Of a stretch of 64,000 nt of DNA, positions 46,674 through 58,164 are shown piece after piece. A program made the position numbers and the translations under genes. The notes beneath the pieces are model-generated. The model saw only the letters and a list, made by a program, of their open reading frames with translations. It searched no databases and was not told the DNA's origin. Source of the stretch: Plicaturopsis crispa FD-325 SS-3 (lineage: Eukaryota > Basidiomycota > Agaricomycetes > Amylocorticiales > Amylocorticiaceae); assembly GCA_000827205.1 (NCBI GenBank), contig KN832561.1, positions 159,170-223,169 on the forward strand. The letters run 5' to 3'. Numbering within the stretch: position 1 is the stretch's first letter; each line of letters begins with the position of its first letter.

Positions 46674-47692
46674 TTACCGCCACGACAGCGGCGGGTGCGC
46701 GGGGATCACGTCTGGGCGCTCCTGGAGGCAGAAGCGGGGCACGACGCCCTTGGGCGCGTCGCTCTTGCCGACGCGCTGGACGAGGCACCACTCGTCCTCG
46801 TACTCCTCGAGCATGCGCACGGCCTCGCCGAACTGGATCGCGAGCTCGTCCTCGAGCGCAGGGTCGAACGTCATGCAGACGGACATCAGGCGCGGCAGCT
46901 TCTTGTCGGCGCGGCTGGACGTCGTCGACTTGCGCTGCGAAGACGGGAACGAGGAAGAGCGAGGGCTGGGTGCCGGTGCCTCGGTCTCAAAGGGGGATGC
47001 GGTTTTCAGTTTGAGGGACGCGGGGGGCGTGGGTGGGGGAGCGGTCTTTGTTTTGTTGGAGGGGATGGGGGGAGGCGGGGGGAGGTAGTGCTGGGCCTCT
47101 GACCGGTTGGAGCCGTTGTAGGCGGGGGGAGGGGAGTACTCGGGGTTTGCGATGGTCAAAGGCTTGTCCCATTTGGATTTGGTGCGGAGGGACGACTTCT
47201 TCTTCACGGGGCTTGGCACGGATACGGGACCAGAAGCTGTGGAACGGATCTGGGGAACCCATGTGGTCCCGGGTGCTGGTGTGGGGGGAACGAGGACTGC
47301 AGCACCAGGTTTCTCCACTTGAGCCCACGACTCGACACCGAAAGGATTCCACTTCTCCGTCGACATTCCATCAACGACATCGGACGGTGCAGACCGTCTG
47401 CGACGTCTCCATGCGACGAGTCTCCAAGTAGCGAAACCTGGGATTGAGATATGGGGATAAGAAAAAGAAGAAATTTTTTATTGAGGCAGAAATACTCACC
47501 GAGCATGATAACACCAAGGATGACGATGATGATAGTCAATGCGGTGAGGGTATGGGTCGTAAGCTTGGGCGCTGCTGCAGCGGCAGTCGATTGTGCAGTT
47601 TCTGCCGCGGCAGAAGAAGAAGCAGCTGCCTGGGGCGAGCGGCGCTCATTTAATTGAGCATGCGCACGGATGCGAGAAGCAACAACAGCCAT
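46674..47692 (-). CDS. Membrane-anchored SH3-domain protein
   Basis: Two exons. The short N-terminal exon (MAVVASRIRAHAQLNERRSP, an Ala-rich spacer) ends in one membrane segment, TALTIIIVILGVIMLG. The second begins with a strongly basic stretch (WRLVAWRRRRRSAPSD), then a Pro/Ser-rich linker (PPPAYNG, HYLPPPPPIPSNK, a possible SH3-ligand region) and a C-terminal SH3 domain: PRLMSVCMTFDPALEDELAI, GEAVRMLEEYEDEWCLVQRV, GVVPRFCLQE. This layout suggests a plasma-membrane adaptor for actin or cell-polarity signalling; that is inference. The stop codon is embedded in a sequence that also reads as a 5' splice site, so the C-terminus may be longer. Confidence 0.82.
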
Positions 47693-48340
47693 TGTGAGTG
47701 TGTTAACGGTCGCAAAAAAAGAAAGGAAGGCGGTCTCGGGGAGGGGAAGACCTAGGCGAACAGAGAGAGGGATGGGGGGAGGGGGGAGAGACAGAGAGCC
47801 GAAGCAGCGAAACATTTTCCATGGCGGCGTGGTTTATATGGGGGCACAGCCATGGATCATGATATTGGCAGGTTTGATCATGATGGCAGCATATCGACAA
47901 GTCGGTCACCGACGCTATTGAGCGCTATTGCGGCAGTCAAGTTCTTCGGTCCAGATATTCGCTGATACTTGTCGTGCGACTCGTGCCTATCATTGAAACA
48001 CGAAACAGGAAATTCAGCGATGGATTGTGTCCGGGACTCCCGATCGAGGCCGGGACTGAACGTCGAAGACGGGGACCGGAGAACTCGGCGGATCAATATG
48101 TGGATATTAGATCTAGATGTAGTTTAGAGCGCGGGGAGATTGGGTTAGCCAACCACAGTACTGCTCAGTGCACAACTGGATGCTCGAAGTGTCTGGGGAC
48201 AAAGACGAAACAAACGTCAGCAGCTCGCACTTATCGTCGACAGAGATGGAGGAAAAAAGCCAATGGTCGAGAGGAATGTCCGCAAAACCTTTCGAAACTG
48301 ACTGAAGCTCATGGTAGATGTCAGTGAACTCGTAGTATAA
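47693..48340. other. Intergenic region
   Basis: About 650 bp between two minus-strand genes. The part next to the SH3 gene is purine-rich on the plus strand (pyrimidine-rich leader for the gene). Nothing else was seen. Confidence 0.45.
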
Positions 48341-51300
48341 TTAGATAGTATCCATAAGTTGACTCGATACAGCTCGATACAGCGACCTCGCACCCTCGGT
48401 AGGCACATAGCCAGTCACGGCCCCCAGAACCATGGATTCCACCTTCCGTGGAGGCATGGTCCTCACCATCTCGCCAGCGAGGGTATGAATAGCCTCTGCA
48501 GCAATAGCCATCCTCTCATCCATAGAAAACGGGACAAAGGGAAGAACAGTCGTCACTCGCGACAGCAGCGACGCCTAGAAACGTATTTCGTTAGCACGTA
48601 CGACAACGACGTAACAGATAATGTCTTACTCCTAGACGCTTGGAGACCCGTGGTCGCAGCAGGCCCATCAGGTCTACATACTCCTCGCGGGACATGAGCT
48701 CGTCGCGGTTTGGCCGTTCAGCGTGGTGCTCGAAGACCAGGTCGTGGCCGACATTGGAAGTGCCGAGCCATACCACATTGCGTACGTCAATATGGCGACT
48801 ACCAGCTTCAGGAGAGCAACGTCCTGTGATCAAGATGTCAGCAAACCTGAGAGCTTTGTAAAGCACCGTATTCCTGACCTAATTCCCAGGGCATAAGCAA
48901 TGAGCATAGTGTCTTTTCGTCCTCGACTTTCTCGATCTCCTGGAATGTATATTTAGCAAAGCAAGCAGTGGTAAAAAAAAGGCTGCGACATACATCGAGA
49001 ACGACGACACATCGCTTGCCCTCGTTTTCCTTCAGAAATTCCGCTAATGTGAGTTTTGAAGGCTCCTACGAGAACATCAGACGAGCGTCGAAAGTACAGG
49101 CAGTGGAAAACGTACTTCATAAGGGCTCATAGAATAAGATTGCCATAAATCGTTATTGGATCGTAACGTCGTCATATTTACCGTGTGGGTGGGTACGTCA
49201 AGGAGATGGCCGACTAAGATAAAATGGGTTAGAGAAGACGGGTAGCATACTATGATCAGGACTTACACTTTCGAGCCAGAAGACTCTTGCCGTGTCCGCT
49301 AGGACCTGCAAAGCCATCAGGAGGCTGAACCTTCAAGCATGATAAGATATAGACTCACCGCAAAACAAGACAACGATAGGCGCTATCGAAAGCTTCTGGG
49401 AGTGCATACTCAAAACCCGGAACAGTTGCTCGATCGCGCGGTCTTGACCGATGAGATCATACCGCAACCGCGTCAATGGCCGGAAGAACGAGCGGTGAAT
49501 CAGAGCAGACGTCCGGCGAGTGTGTGGCGCGTCCGCGCGGGCAACATAATACCGCGTCGCCGGGTCCATTCCTTCCAGCATTGTTGGGGGCGGAGGCGTT
49601 GGCGTGGGGGAGCCGTCTCCGTCATTGCTGCCCAGTCTCGAATCGCTCCGTGGTGGATTGTGCTCTGGGTTCTTCAGCGCAGAAGGATCCGCACCATAGG
49701 CCAGCAGAGCTTTCACGATCTCCATCTTGTGCGTCAGTTGGTCGTTTGTCAGTGTGAACGCTAGTGCCGATTGGGGGCCGACTTGGTCATTGGGGCCTGC
49801 CTCTCCGCTTTCCAGTACCCGGCGAACCTGTTCGGGATCATCGCTGGCGATGGCGAACATGAGCGTCGGGCGAGGAGTTGCGATGGCATGCACAGGAGAA
49901 TGCAAGACGGAGGTTGGGCGGGTAGAAGGTGCGGTATGGAGGACGGGACGACATATAGTTGTCTCGTCGTAGGCAAGCCCTTGGAAATCTTCGTCGTCCG
50001 AATCGTCATCACCGCCCCATACTGGCTCTGAAAGCCTGCTGGAAGCCCGACGAGAAAACCGTTCCGCGTACGAGAACCGACTGTTGCGGACAGAGGAGCG
50101 GACAGAGGAGGAATCCCGCCACGACTGGGAATGTGATATAGGTGCACTTTGCGGTTCGTCGCTTGGATCCGGCAGATTTGTTAGGTGGTCACCGTTAGTA
50201 TCCGACCCGAAGAATAAAGGAGAAATGGTGCGAGCGGGAACGAGGGTATTGCGAACGTGTTCGGGTATGGTTGATGGATGTGCAGAAGAAAGCTAGATGA
50301 TATGCATAAGAATTGTGCAATGCCCATGATATTTTCACCACTTACCAAAGGATTATTTGATAGAGAATAGCCTGATGATACACTTGTAGCGGACGACATG
50401 TAAAACCGTTTGGAAAGATCTAATGTTGAATCAGTGACCTTTGCCTATCGACGAGAAGCGTTTAGCCCATACCTGGCTTATAGCTAATGCTGGATGGACG
50501 ACTAGATAACATTGGAGAAGATGCAGTTACGAATGCAGATTGTGATGATGGTGAAGAGGAATCTAAAATGGATGACTATTGGGTTGTGAAATTGTCAGTC
50601 GCCAGACGTGCAGTTTGCGCGACAAAAGGACTCACAAGGCGAAGTGGCTTCAGCCGTCGAGCGGCTGAAGTTGAGGGTGAATGTGGTCGATGCGACTCGT
50701 GGGTATTCCCATTACTAGGGGAGCCAGAACGGGAGGTGGTGGAAGGATTTAAAGGACTGGAAGCGCGAGACCTAGTCGAAGGTGAGAAGTCGGTGGCGAC
50801 AGCGGGTCTCGTACGAGACGACGATGGTGGGATACTCTGAGAGCTACGATTAGAAAGCAGTGGCGAGTTCTGAACGTGGCCCTGAAATACGATAGATGGA
50901 TAAGTAATTATCCATCCAACTAACGCGGCAAAGAAAACCAACTCACAAATGTGGTAGAACGTCTGAACCCAAACGGCACCTTCGTCGATGGCTCACTATC
51001 TACCGGAGACTTTGCAGGCGCTGCTGCTGTGATGGGCGAGCGACCGCGAGATGATGCAGATAGCGGAGTCCTCGGAGACGCAAGGGATACCGGGCGTGAA
51101 CTATTCGACTCAGTCGCAATGATCGTGCCAGTGCGTCCTCGAGGTAAGGGAGGCGGCGTGAAGACTCGCTCATGGTCTCCAGATGATCCTGCTGAATGCA
51201 GGCGACGATGCTGCTCGGTGGGAGTCGGCACAATGGTCCCAGACCGTTCACGATTGAATGGCGGCGGTGTGAATACACGTGCACGCGCACTGCCGGGTGT

Positions 51301-54300
51301 CACGGTAGGGCTGGGGGCCCGCGATGTAGATGGAAGCAAAGGCGTTCGCGCACCCGCGGTCGATTCTGGTGAAAATACCGATGGGTTGGGTGTTCGACGT
51401 TGATCGGGAGATACAACCACGGAAACGTCTGGCTGCGCAACTGGTGAATCGTTGCCGTCAAATATGCTATTCAGAATGTCGTAGCTTTCATTTGACGATC
51501 CCTCAGGCTCAACGGCCTCAGTATCTTCGGCTTCGAGCGTTAAATCCGGATCATGCGATGCGACGTATGACGGATAGGCTGCGGAAGTTGACGGAGACGA
51601 TCTGCGGGATTGGAGGCTGCGTGGTCGAATGTCGTAGCTTTCATTTGATGATCCCTTGGACTCGACAGCCCCAGCGTCTTCAGCTTCGAGCGTCAAATTC
51701 GGATCACGCGACGCGACGTATGGTGGATAGGCTGGAATGGAAGTTGACGTAGACGACTTGCGCGATTGCCGGCTACGCGGTCGCGAAGGCGGCGACGATT
51801 GCAACCGCGGACTCTCTTCACGACCTGAATCCAGGAAGGCCAAGCCACCTGCACCCTTGGACAATCTCTGCGACAGCTCCGAGAGGGCCCTGGAGAATTT
51901 GTCCGTGGCATCCTCAGAGTGGAAAGACTCATCGGGGTCGACGGAATCGTCTGTAGGGTGCGCTAGGTGAGAGATTGCGGAGTCGACCAAGTCTACGGAT
52001 TCGTGCGCAGGTGTTGCCTGAACCTTGTTGGCGTCGGCGCAGTGAAACGTGTCGTCTGGATCTGCCTCCTTCTCGTCCTCCTCATCCTCCTCCTCTAGGT
52101 CGGAATACGAAGTGTACAAAGAGACCAGCGTGTCTCGCTCATCTCGAGGAGACGATGCCGAGAAATCAGCTTGTCGGATGGTAGGGTCTGCAGAGGACAG
52201 AAGCTCCGGAGAATTCGGCGCCTCCTCGTCAACGATCATCTCTAGCATAGTAGGCATTGACGGTTCAGAGCCATCGTCTGTGACCGCCGATATTGTGAGC
52301 TCTGACACGGCACGCTCTCGCTTGACAAGTGCGGCTGTCATGACTTCGTAACTGAGATGTCGGGCAGACGATGTCATCGAAGATGGTGACCCCTGGGAAT
52401 GGCTGGTAGGCGGTAAGGGGAAGAGGAGGCGGGATAGGTCTGGGTCTGTATCGTCGTCAGCAGACGCATCGGTGGTCATCGTGTTGTCAAATGAATTCGC
52501 CGTCACGTCGCCCTCATACTCTTCCATCGACTCGTCAGCATCGACGCGGCTTGCGGGAAGCAGTAAACGGGACACGTCCATGTTTGTGTCGTTCTCGTCG
52601 AAAGACGCGTCCTGAGCCACACTACTGTCCAATACATCATCTTCAAAGTCCTCGGTAGACGGGTCGTCATTGTGATGAAGAGGAGGATGCGACTTGTCAG
52701 GGATGGCGGTAGATGCATCTGTAGCTATCCCGACGTCTAGAGGGTCAACGCTCACAGCGCTGTCGTAATTTTGTATGACGCGATCGGAGGGGAAAATGAA
52801 TCGGGATAGGTGGGGATTGTCATCGGAGGTATACCCTGCTGCTCTATTGTCAGATGTGTCTGGGCTGATCTCAATGCCAGAATCATCGAACAAGGACTTG
52901 GCATTGGCAGCGACGGGTGGGTCAGAAGGCTCGGAGAGGCTGTGAGCTGGGCCGCCCGCAACCACGACGCCAGCGTCAAAGGTTTCCGGAGACACGTGGT
53001 CTACAGAATTTTCGACTGCTTGGTTGGTGTCGAGCTCGTGAACAGATGCATTTGATGCTTCCGCAAGAGTCGTGACAGTGTCATCCTCTTGCGAAGAATC
53101 TTCACCCCCGTCCTCGGATTCAAGCGAGTAGTGCTCAGGTTCGCCCAAGTCTGAGTCGAGATCTGAGTATTGCTTTCCAGAACCGGGGGTGGGTGTGACG
53201 TTCTCCCCATCAGCAGAATTACCAGGTGCAGCACCTGTTATAGGTGTAAAAAAGGGCGGCGGGTGGGATTGCACATGAAATGCGCCCAACCGTGGCGACA
53301 GTATCCTCACAGCAGGTGAGCCAAACGGCGACGCGAGCAGGTCGAAAGTCGAAGACCGATGTGGATTTTGGGTAGGTGGAGACATGCGAAATGGGGTGGG
53401 CCCGGTCCAGCTGTCTGCGTAGCCGGAGTCAATTGAATCCTCGCGACGTAGCCCAGATTCGCAGTAGTCGCGCGAAAAGTTGCGCAAGGGTGCCGGAGAC
53501 ATCTCCACGGGGGACAGAAACTCAGCATATGCATGCTCATTGCCGACTGGGGAGGATGGACCGTGTTCGGCAATTGGTTCCAGGACCGGATGAACAGTAT
53601 CCACGGGCTCGGCCTCTTCAGAGGTATACGCGGTGGGACCGGAGAATAAAGGCGAGTAGAGGGCAGTGTAATATTGTGTGGTATCGTCGTCGTCGTCGTG
53701 CGAAGGGAAAAGAGTGTCTGAGTTAGCACTGTCGGGGGCATCGTTTTCGTCGGCAGCGGGGAATATGATGCTGTTCGTTGTCTCGTCGTCGTCTTCGCTA
53801 TCGAATACGGACGACGAAACACCAAGTACGCTATCCGTCGACTCGGTGGAATGACGGCGGCCGTAGTGCTCCAAGAATGACGAAAACCCTTCGACCATAG
53901 TCGATTCCTCCCCGTCCTCGACGAGTGTCTCTGAGTTCTCCACGGCAGAATGCAGCTCATCTTCCTCCTCCTCGTCCTCCTCGTCCGAACTAATCACGTC
54001 GCCCAGCGCCATGAGTAGCCCAGACATGCGTGGGGAACGAGGCGACGAGCGAAATGAGCTCGCGGGCGAGTTAACCGTCACCAAAGGCACATTGTCCATC
54101 TCTTTGTGAGGCAGGGTGTAGGATGAGATGGACGTGTTCTCGTGGTCCGCGTATGCGGCCGCGAACGCATCTGCCGAGGTTGTTGCCTTGACATTATGGA
54201 GGAAATTACACGAGTCCGAGAACAGACAACGGCCCTTGGAGTAGAACGGACACGGTTTTGCTGGCAAGTTTCGACGCGTCAGTAGGTTAGAGAAGGTCCC

Positions 54301-54351
54301 AAAGACAAGCGGCGCACTCTTAATTCTCCATGGCGGTTCAGAGGATGCCAT
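48341..54351 (-). CDS. CCCH zinc finger - ankyrin - ClpB-D2-like AAA+ fusion protein
   Basis: One start (MASSEPPWRIKSAPLVFGTF) and a chain of exons in compatible phase give a protein of roughly 1,900 residues. A CCCH finger lies at residues 34-52 (C-x7-C-x5-C-x3-H). A very long Asp/Glu/Ser-rich, probably disordered region follows, with a tandem 51-residue repeat. Pro/Ser linkers lead to two ankyrin-like repeats (TLMFAIASDDPEQVRRVLES, KMEIVKALLAYGADPSAL). The AAA+ module has DLIGQDRAIEQLFRVLSMH, Walker A GPSGHGKS, Walker B RCVVVLDEIEK, VVWLGTSNVG and sensor-2-like EGARSLYRAV. The ankyrin plus single ClpB-type domain layout resembles animal CLPB/SKD3. The alternative is two genes, 48341-50399 and about 50576-54351, but the junction SYKPDLSKRFYMSSATS splices in phase. 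Confidence 0.72.
51478..51783 (-). repeat. Two-unit tandem repeat inside the CCCH-AAA+ gene
   Basis: Two adjacent units of 153 bp (51478-51630 and 51631-51783), an exact multiple of three. Each encodes SNESYDI..., RSRQSR or RSLQSR, YVASRDP or YVASHDP, and LTLEAED. Units differ at a modest number of bases, so the duplication is fairly recent. Confidence 0.8.
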
Positions 54352-54490
54352 CTGCTACATCGAATTCGACGGTAAAAGGCAGAGTTCAAGTTCAACATAC
54401 GCGACCTGTAGGCGCTTATTTTGGCCAAGTCAACTTCCGAACTCCGACATCACAGCACCATAGCCTCCGCGTCCGTCTCCGAGATCGCAA
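54352..54490. promoter_or_regulatory. Compact divergent promoter
   Basis: A 139-bp space between the CCCH-AAA+ gene and the glutaredoxin-like gene. No TATA box was seen on either strand. Confidence 0.4.
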
Positions 54491-54904
54491 ATGTCTCGTT
54501 TGCCTCGTATACCGCGTCTAACTCTATTCTCTGGACCAAACTGTTCCCTCTGCGACGTGAGTGCCTTGCTTTTCTTACATGCGAGGACCCACAATTTTTC
54601 TTGTGTGTGTACAGACGGCCAAAGCGGAATTGGCGAGGGTCAGGCAATCTGTAAGTGCCCCCCAAAATGCCAACGGAGATATCTCAAACTGACGGAGGGA
54701 TAATCGACGAATGCCTACCATCAGCGCTCGTTCGAGCTGGAGACCATCAACATCCAGGATCAGGGTCAGGAGAAGTGGAAGAAGAAATATGTGTATTGGA
54801 TCCCCGCTCTGCACCTCGACGGCAAGGAGGTTGCGAAAGGTCGCTGGGACGCTTCAGCTGTGATTCAAGCCTTGGACACCTGGGAGAAGAGTGCGGGAAA
54901 ATGA
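54491..54904 (+). CDS. Glutaredoxin-like protein (DUF836, YDR286C type)
   Basis: Small thioredoxin-fold protein. Three exons give about 90 residues: MSRLPRIPRLTLFSGPNCSL, CDTAKAELARVRQS, RSFELETINIQDQGQEKWKK, YWIPALHLDGKEVAKGRWD, ending TWEKSAGK. The CxxC redox pair is in NCSLC, near the start of the first helix as in glutaredoxins, with a cis-Pro in IPALHLDG. The small size is normal for this family. Its TGA stop (54902-54904) overlaps the ATG of the next gene. The physiological substrate is unknown. Confidence 0.88.
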
Positions 54905-55953
54905 CGGCCGTAGAGCTGGGGGACGCCACGGATCCCTGTTTTGTCGTTGACACGGCGCCTGCCCATCGCTCGCAATGGACTTTCTGGTCGTACTATGATC
55001 GCGATGCTGATTCAATCATAGGTGATCAAGACACCGACGACGACGACATTGACGGCGCTTACGAGCGACGTTGCTTTAATTGTGGCGCCTCAGATCACGC
55101 CGTCTCCGCCTGTCCTACACCAAGGAACTCACAACTCATCTCCCTCTCACGTCAACTCTTCGAGTTCTACCGCACAACCCCCACATCAAATCCCGAAAGG
55201 ATACATGTCGTAGAGGCATGGAAGCAGCAGCGACTTGACTGGCTCGATGAGTTTGACCCTGGAACTCTAAAAGGCACATTACTTCGTGAGGCCCTAGACT
55301 TGAGCGATGGTGAGCACAGCGGAGAATGGTTGCGGAACATTGCCCTCTGGGGATATCCGCGCGGCTGGATTGGCTACAAGGATCCGAGGGAGAGAGTTTA
55401 TCGGAGGATAGCATACGAGGACGCTGACATGCATGGTCCGGATGACGAGCAAGTCGAATTTCTCATCTTTGGCGACGAAGGCGAGGAGGAACGGGTTGTC
55501 TTGAAACCCCCACTGAGTGACGCACAGCCAGTCTCCGACACCTCGTCCGATTCGGATACCACCTCTGCCTCGGAGCGCTCTACCTCAGAGGCCGCCCCGG
55601 AGCCCTCCGAATCGCAGGCCGCCACCACGCCACCGCTACGACGATGGGCAGAATATCCACCCACATATTTCTCCTCTGCCCTACTCCCAGTATACAACGG
55701 CTATGCACTTCCGCCTCTTGAATCGGACAGCTTTACGAGTGACAGGAAAGCCTTATGGGGCCAGATAGCGAACGTTCCATTCTTGCCCAATGCAGCTCTT
55801 CCTGCAGCTCCGCCGCCGCCGCCGCCGCCGCCACCGGGAAGTCCGCCCCCACTACCTCCATCTCCCGGGACACCATTACTGCCGCCTGAGCCCCCTCAGG
55901 ATGGGCTCGCTGAGGATGCCGACGACGAAGTCGACATGGATATGTCTGATTAG
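54901..55953 (+). CDS. CCHC zinc-knuckle/PSP-domain protein (ZCCHC8-like)
   Basis: About 350 residues in a single exon. MTAVELGDATDPCFVVDTAP begins at the ATG that overlaps the upstream stop. A zinc knuckle CFNCGASDHAVSAC fits C-x2-C-x4-H-x4-C. The segment GEWLRNIALWGYPRGWIGYK fits the PSP motif of ZCCHC8 and SF3B2-type proteins, which takes part in nuclear RNA surveillance (NEXT) or spliceosome contacts. The C-terminus is Ser/Asp-rich, then a polyproline run encoded by CCG repeats near 55811-55835, then an acidic end DDEVDMDMSD. The frame stays open upstream to 54655, but that part overlays glutaredoxin exons and looks like a shadow, so 54901 is preferred. Confidence 0.8.
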   Translation: MTAVELGDATDPCFVVDTAPAHRSQWTFWSYYDRDADSIIGDQDTDDDDIDGAYERRCFNCGASDHAVSACPTPRNSQLISLSRQLFEFYRTTPTSNPERIHVVEAWKQQRLDWLDEFDPGTLKGTLLREALDLSDGEHSGEWLRNIALWGYPRGWIGYKDPRERVYRRIAYEDADMHGPDDEQVEFLIFGDEGEEERVVLKPPLSDAQPVSDTSSDSDTTSASERSTSEAAPEPSESQAATTPPLRRWAEYPPTYFSSALLPVYNGYALPPLESDSFTSDRKALWGQIANVPFLPNAALPAAPPPPPPPPPGSPPPLPPSPGTPLLPPEPPQDGLAEDADDEVDMDMSD

Positions 55954-56682
55954 CCATGCCCTCGCCAGGCTAAAAGCATTCTATACGTCCATTCCTTCTT
56001 TGCATCGAGTCGTATTTACCTCTTTGTTCAATGACATGGTAGCAGTCGAGTCCGAAAATTTATATGGTAATTCATACCACGCGACGACTTCAATCATTCT
56101 CGTCTCCCAAACAGTGTCCTTCTGTAACTTCATGCCAGGCGCACCTTTCTTGCATTCTACACATTCAGGGCCGCGACTGCTACACCTCCCGTTCCGCGGT
56201 CAGCTGTCTGGTGAGTGGGACGTGCAATCACTGCAAGACGCTCTTTAACTATATCTACGTCAGTACCCGCTACCCTTCACCGGTGGGGTAAATGTCTACA
56301 AAGATCATGGTTCCCCGAATTCTCCAGCCCTTTTCAAGAGCAGGTGTTGCTATTCCGGATCGTTCACCTGGTCGTCAGCTCATTGCTCAGCCGCTTTCTC
56401 ATCTCGTGATACACTGACCGGTTTCAGGTGACTACACAGCAGATGGTCCTCGTCCCTATACTCTCACATGTATGGTCGACCAGCATTTCGGTGTCACTTA
56501 TAAGTCAACGCAAGCAACTTTTTGAAGTGCGTCCGTGACATTGTAATCCGGAGTCAATGCTGCTTACACACATGCCATATAAATGGTGCCGTCCTTTCCG
56601 ACTCCTTAAGCCTCCATCCTTATAATAGCTCGTAGGATGCGGACAGTACGCAAGATTCGCCCCCACAGAATTGTACAACACC
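55954..56682. other. Intergenic region
   Basis: About 730 bp between the PSP-domain gene and the alpha/beta hydrolase gene. No coherent gene or RNA was found. Confidence 0.5.
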
Positions 56683-57699
56683 ATGCAGACCATTTCAGAA
56701 AGCCCAATCATCGAGATACCCGATGTTATGCCGTTCAGTGAGTACATATTCGTCAGCTTCGTCCATACCAATCGTTTGACCTGCTCTCCAAAGCCAAGGG
56801 CGTGTTCCTGCCGCTGCTGGAGGCCAAACGAGCAGAGATCGAAAGCGTCCCACGGAAGACATTCAAGTTCGGCGGCCTGGACAGGAACCAGGTGAGCGCA
56901 CTTACACAATATATGATATTTCATGCCATCCTTACATGTTTTCCAGCTCGACGTGTATTACCCGTCCACCCACGGCAAAGCACCGGTGCTATTCTTCGTG
57001 TACGGTGGTGGCTATACCCACGGAGATCGCATCCTCCCTGACACGTCTTCCTTGGTATACGCCAACATAGGCTCGTATTACGCACGGCAAGGCTTCCTCA
57101 CCGTCATCGCCGACTACCGCCTCGTCCCCGGCGTCACCTATCCTGGTGCTTCCGAGGACGTCCGCGATGCCATCGTCTGGGTCATCGACAACGCCCAGAC
57201 TGTGGCGTCCGCCGACGTGCAGCCGGACCTGGAATCAATATTCCTGTACGGCCATTCCGCCGGCGCGTCGCACCTCGCGACGCTCCTGTTTGACGAGAAC
57301 ATCCTCGCATCATCCGCCGTGCTCTCCAAGCTCCGGGGCGTGATTTTGTCAGGCGGTCCGTACACATTCGGGCCCGGACCCTACCCGGAGTTCGTCACCC
57401 ACTACTACGGCGAAGAAACAGTCAAGCTAGAGCCGCTGGGGCTGGTGGTCGGGGCTTCGGACGCGCATATAAAAAAGCTCCCCGAAATCCTGCTTACCTG
57501 GGCGGAGCGTGAGCTCCGTGTAATCCAGCCTGCTATCGCCACTTTCAAGCCGGCGCTCGAGAAACGACGTGGGAAGCCGGTGGAAGAAATCATTGGAAAG
57601 GGTCACAACCATATCAGCATACCCATCTCTCCTGGAAGTGGTGAGGGGGAGGAGTACAGCGAAGACCTGGTTAGGTGGATGCGCGCCCGTCTGGTTTGA
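56683..57699 (+). CDS. Alpha/beta-hydrolase (esterase, HSL/BD-FAE type), apparent frameshift near N-terminus
   Basis: Cytosolic-type hydrolase of about 320 residues without a signal peptide. Start MQTISESPIIEIPDVMPFSE, then LRPYQSFDLLSKAKGVFLPL, RKTFKFGGLDRNQ, LDVYYPSTHGKAPVLFFVYG, oxyanion motif YGGGYTHGDR, FLTVIADYRLVPG, nucleophile GHSAGASHL, and the catalytic His in GKGHNHISIPIS. The C-terminal two thirds are one clean exon from about 56947, after an intron following DRNQ. Between YI at about 56747 and LRPYQ at 56757 the frame shifts by one and no intron of normal size fits. So the gene has a one-base deletion, or the sequence has an error. Confidence 0.82.
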
Positions 57700-58164
57700 A
57701 GGCATAGCGTATGTATGGCATGCATCTGGTACATACTCATTTCCCAATTCATAGGGCCTACGGCTTGTCGTGGGACTAAGTCTTGAGACAACTACAAGTG
57801 CCAACGACGTCAATGATAATTGATAGCGGTAAAATAACGACGATGTAGATGCCCGTGGACGACTTGGAATGAAATATGGACGACGTAAACCCAAAAATGT
57901 GACATGAGAGACGAGGAAAATACAAAGGGCAAAGCAGGACGATGGGAAGGATGATGAGGGGATGGACGGGTGTAACCCTTGTATGCTACGGATTTGAATG
58001 AGAGTAACTAAGCAGGCGACGAGATATAATTAGTTCGGCGGAAATCGTATAAAACATTGAACACTGCACTGGCGTGATCGTGACGGCGTAAAAGCAGAAC
58101 TCAGAGGCAAGATGGCGGGGAAGAGATGTAAGTAGCGGGTCCGTCCATAGTCCAAGGATTCTAA
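57700..58164. other. Convergent intergenic region
   Basis: About 465 bp between two gene 3' ends. Nothing beyond expected 3' UTRs was seen. Confidence 0.5.

Noticed and set aside
54655-54900. Upstream extension of the PSP-domain ORF
   Set aside because: Overlays glutaredoxin exons and an intron in another frame; composition looks like a shadow, so the ATG at 54901 was preferred.
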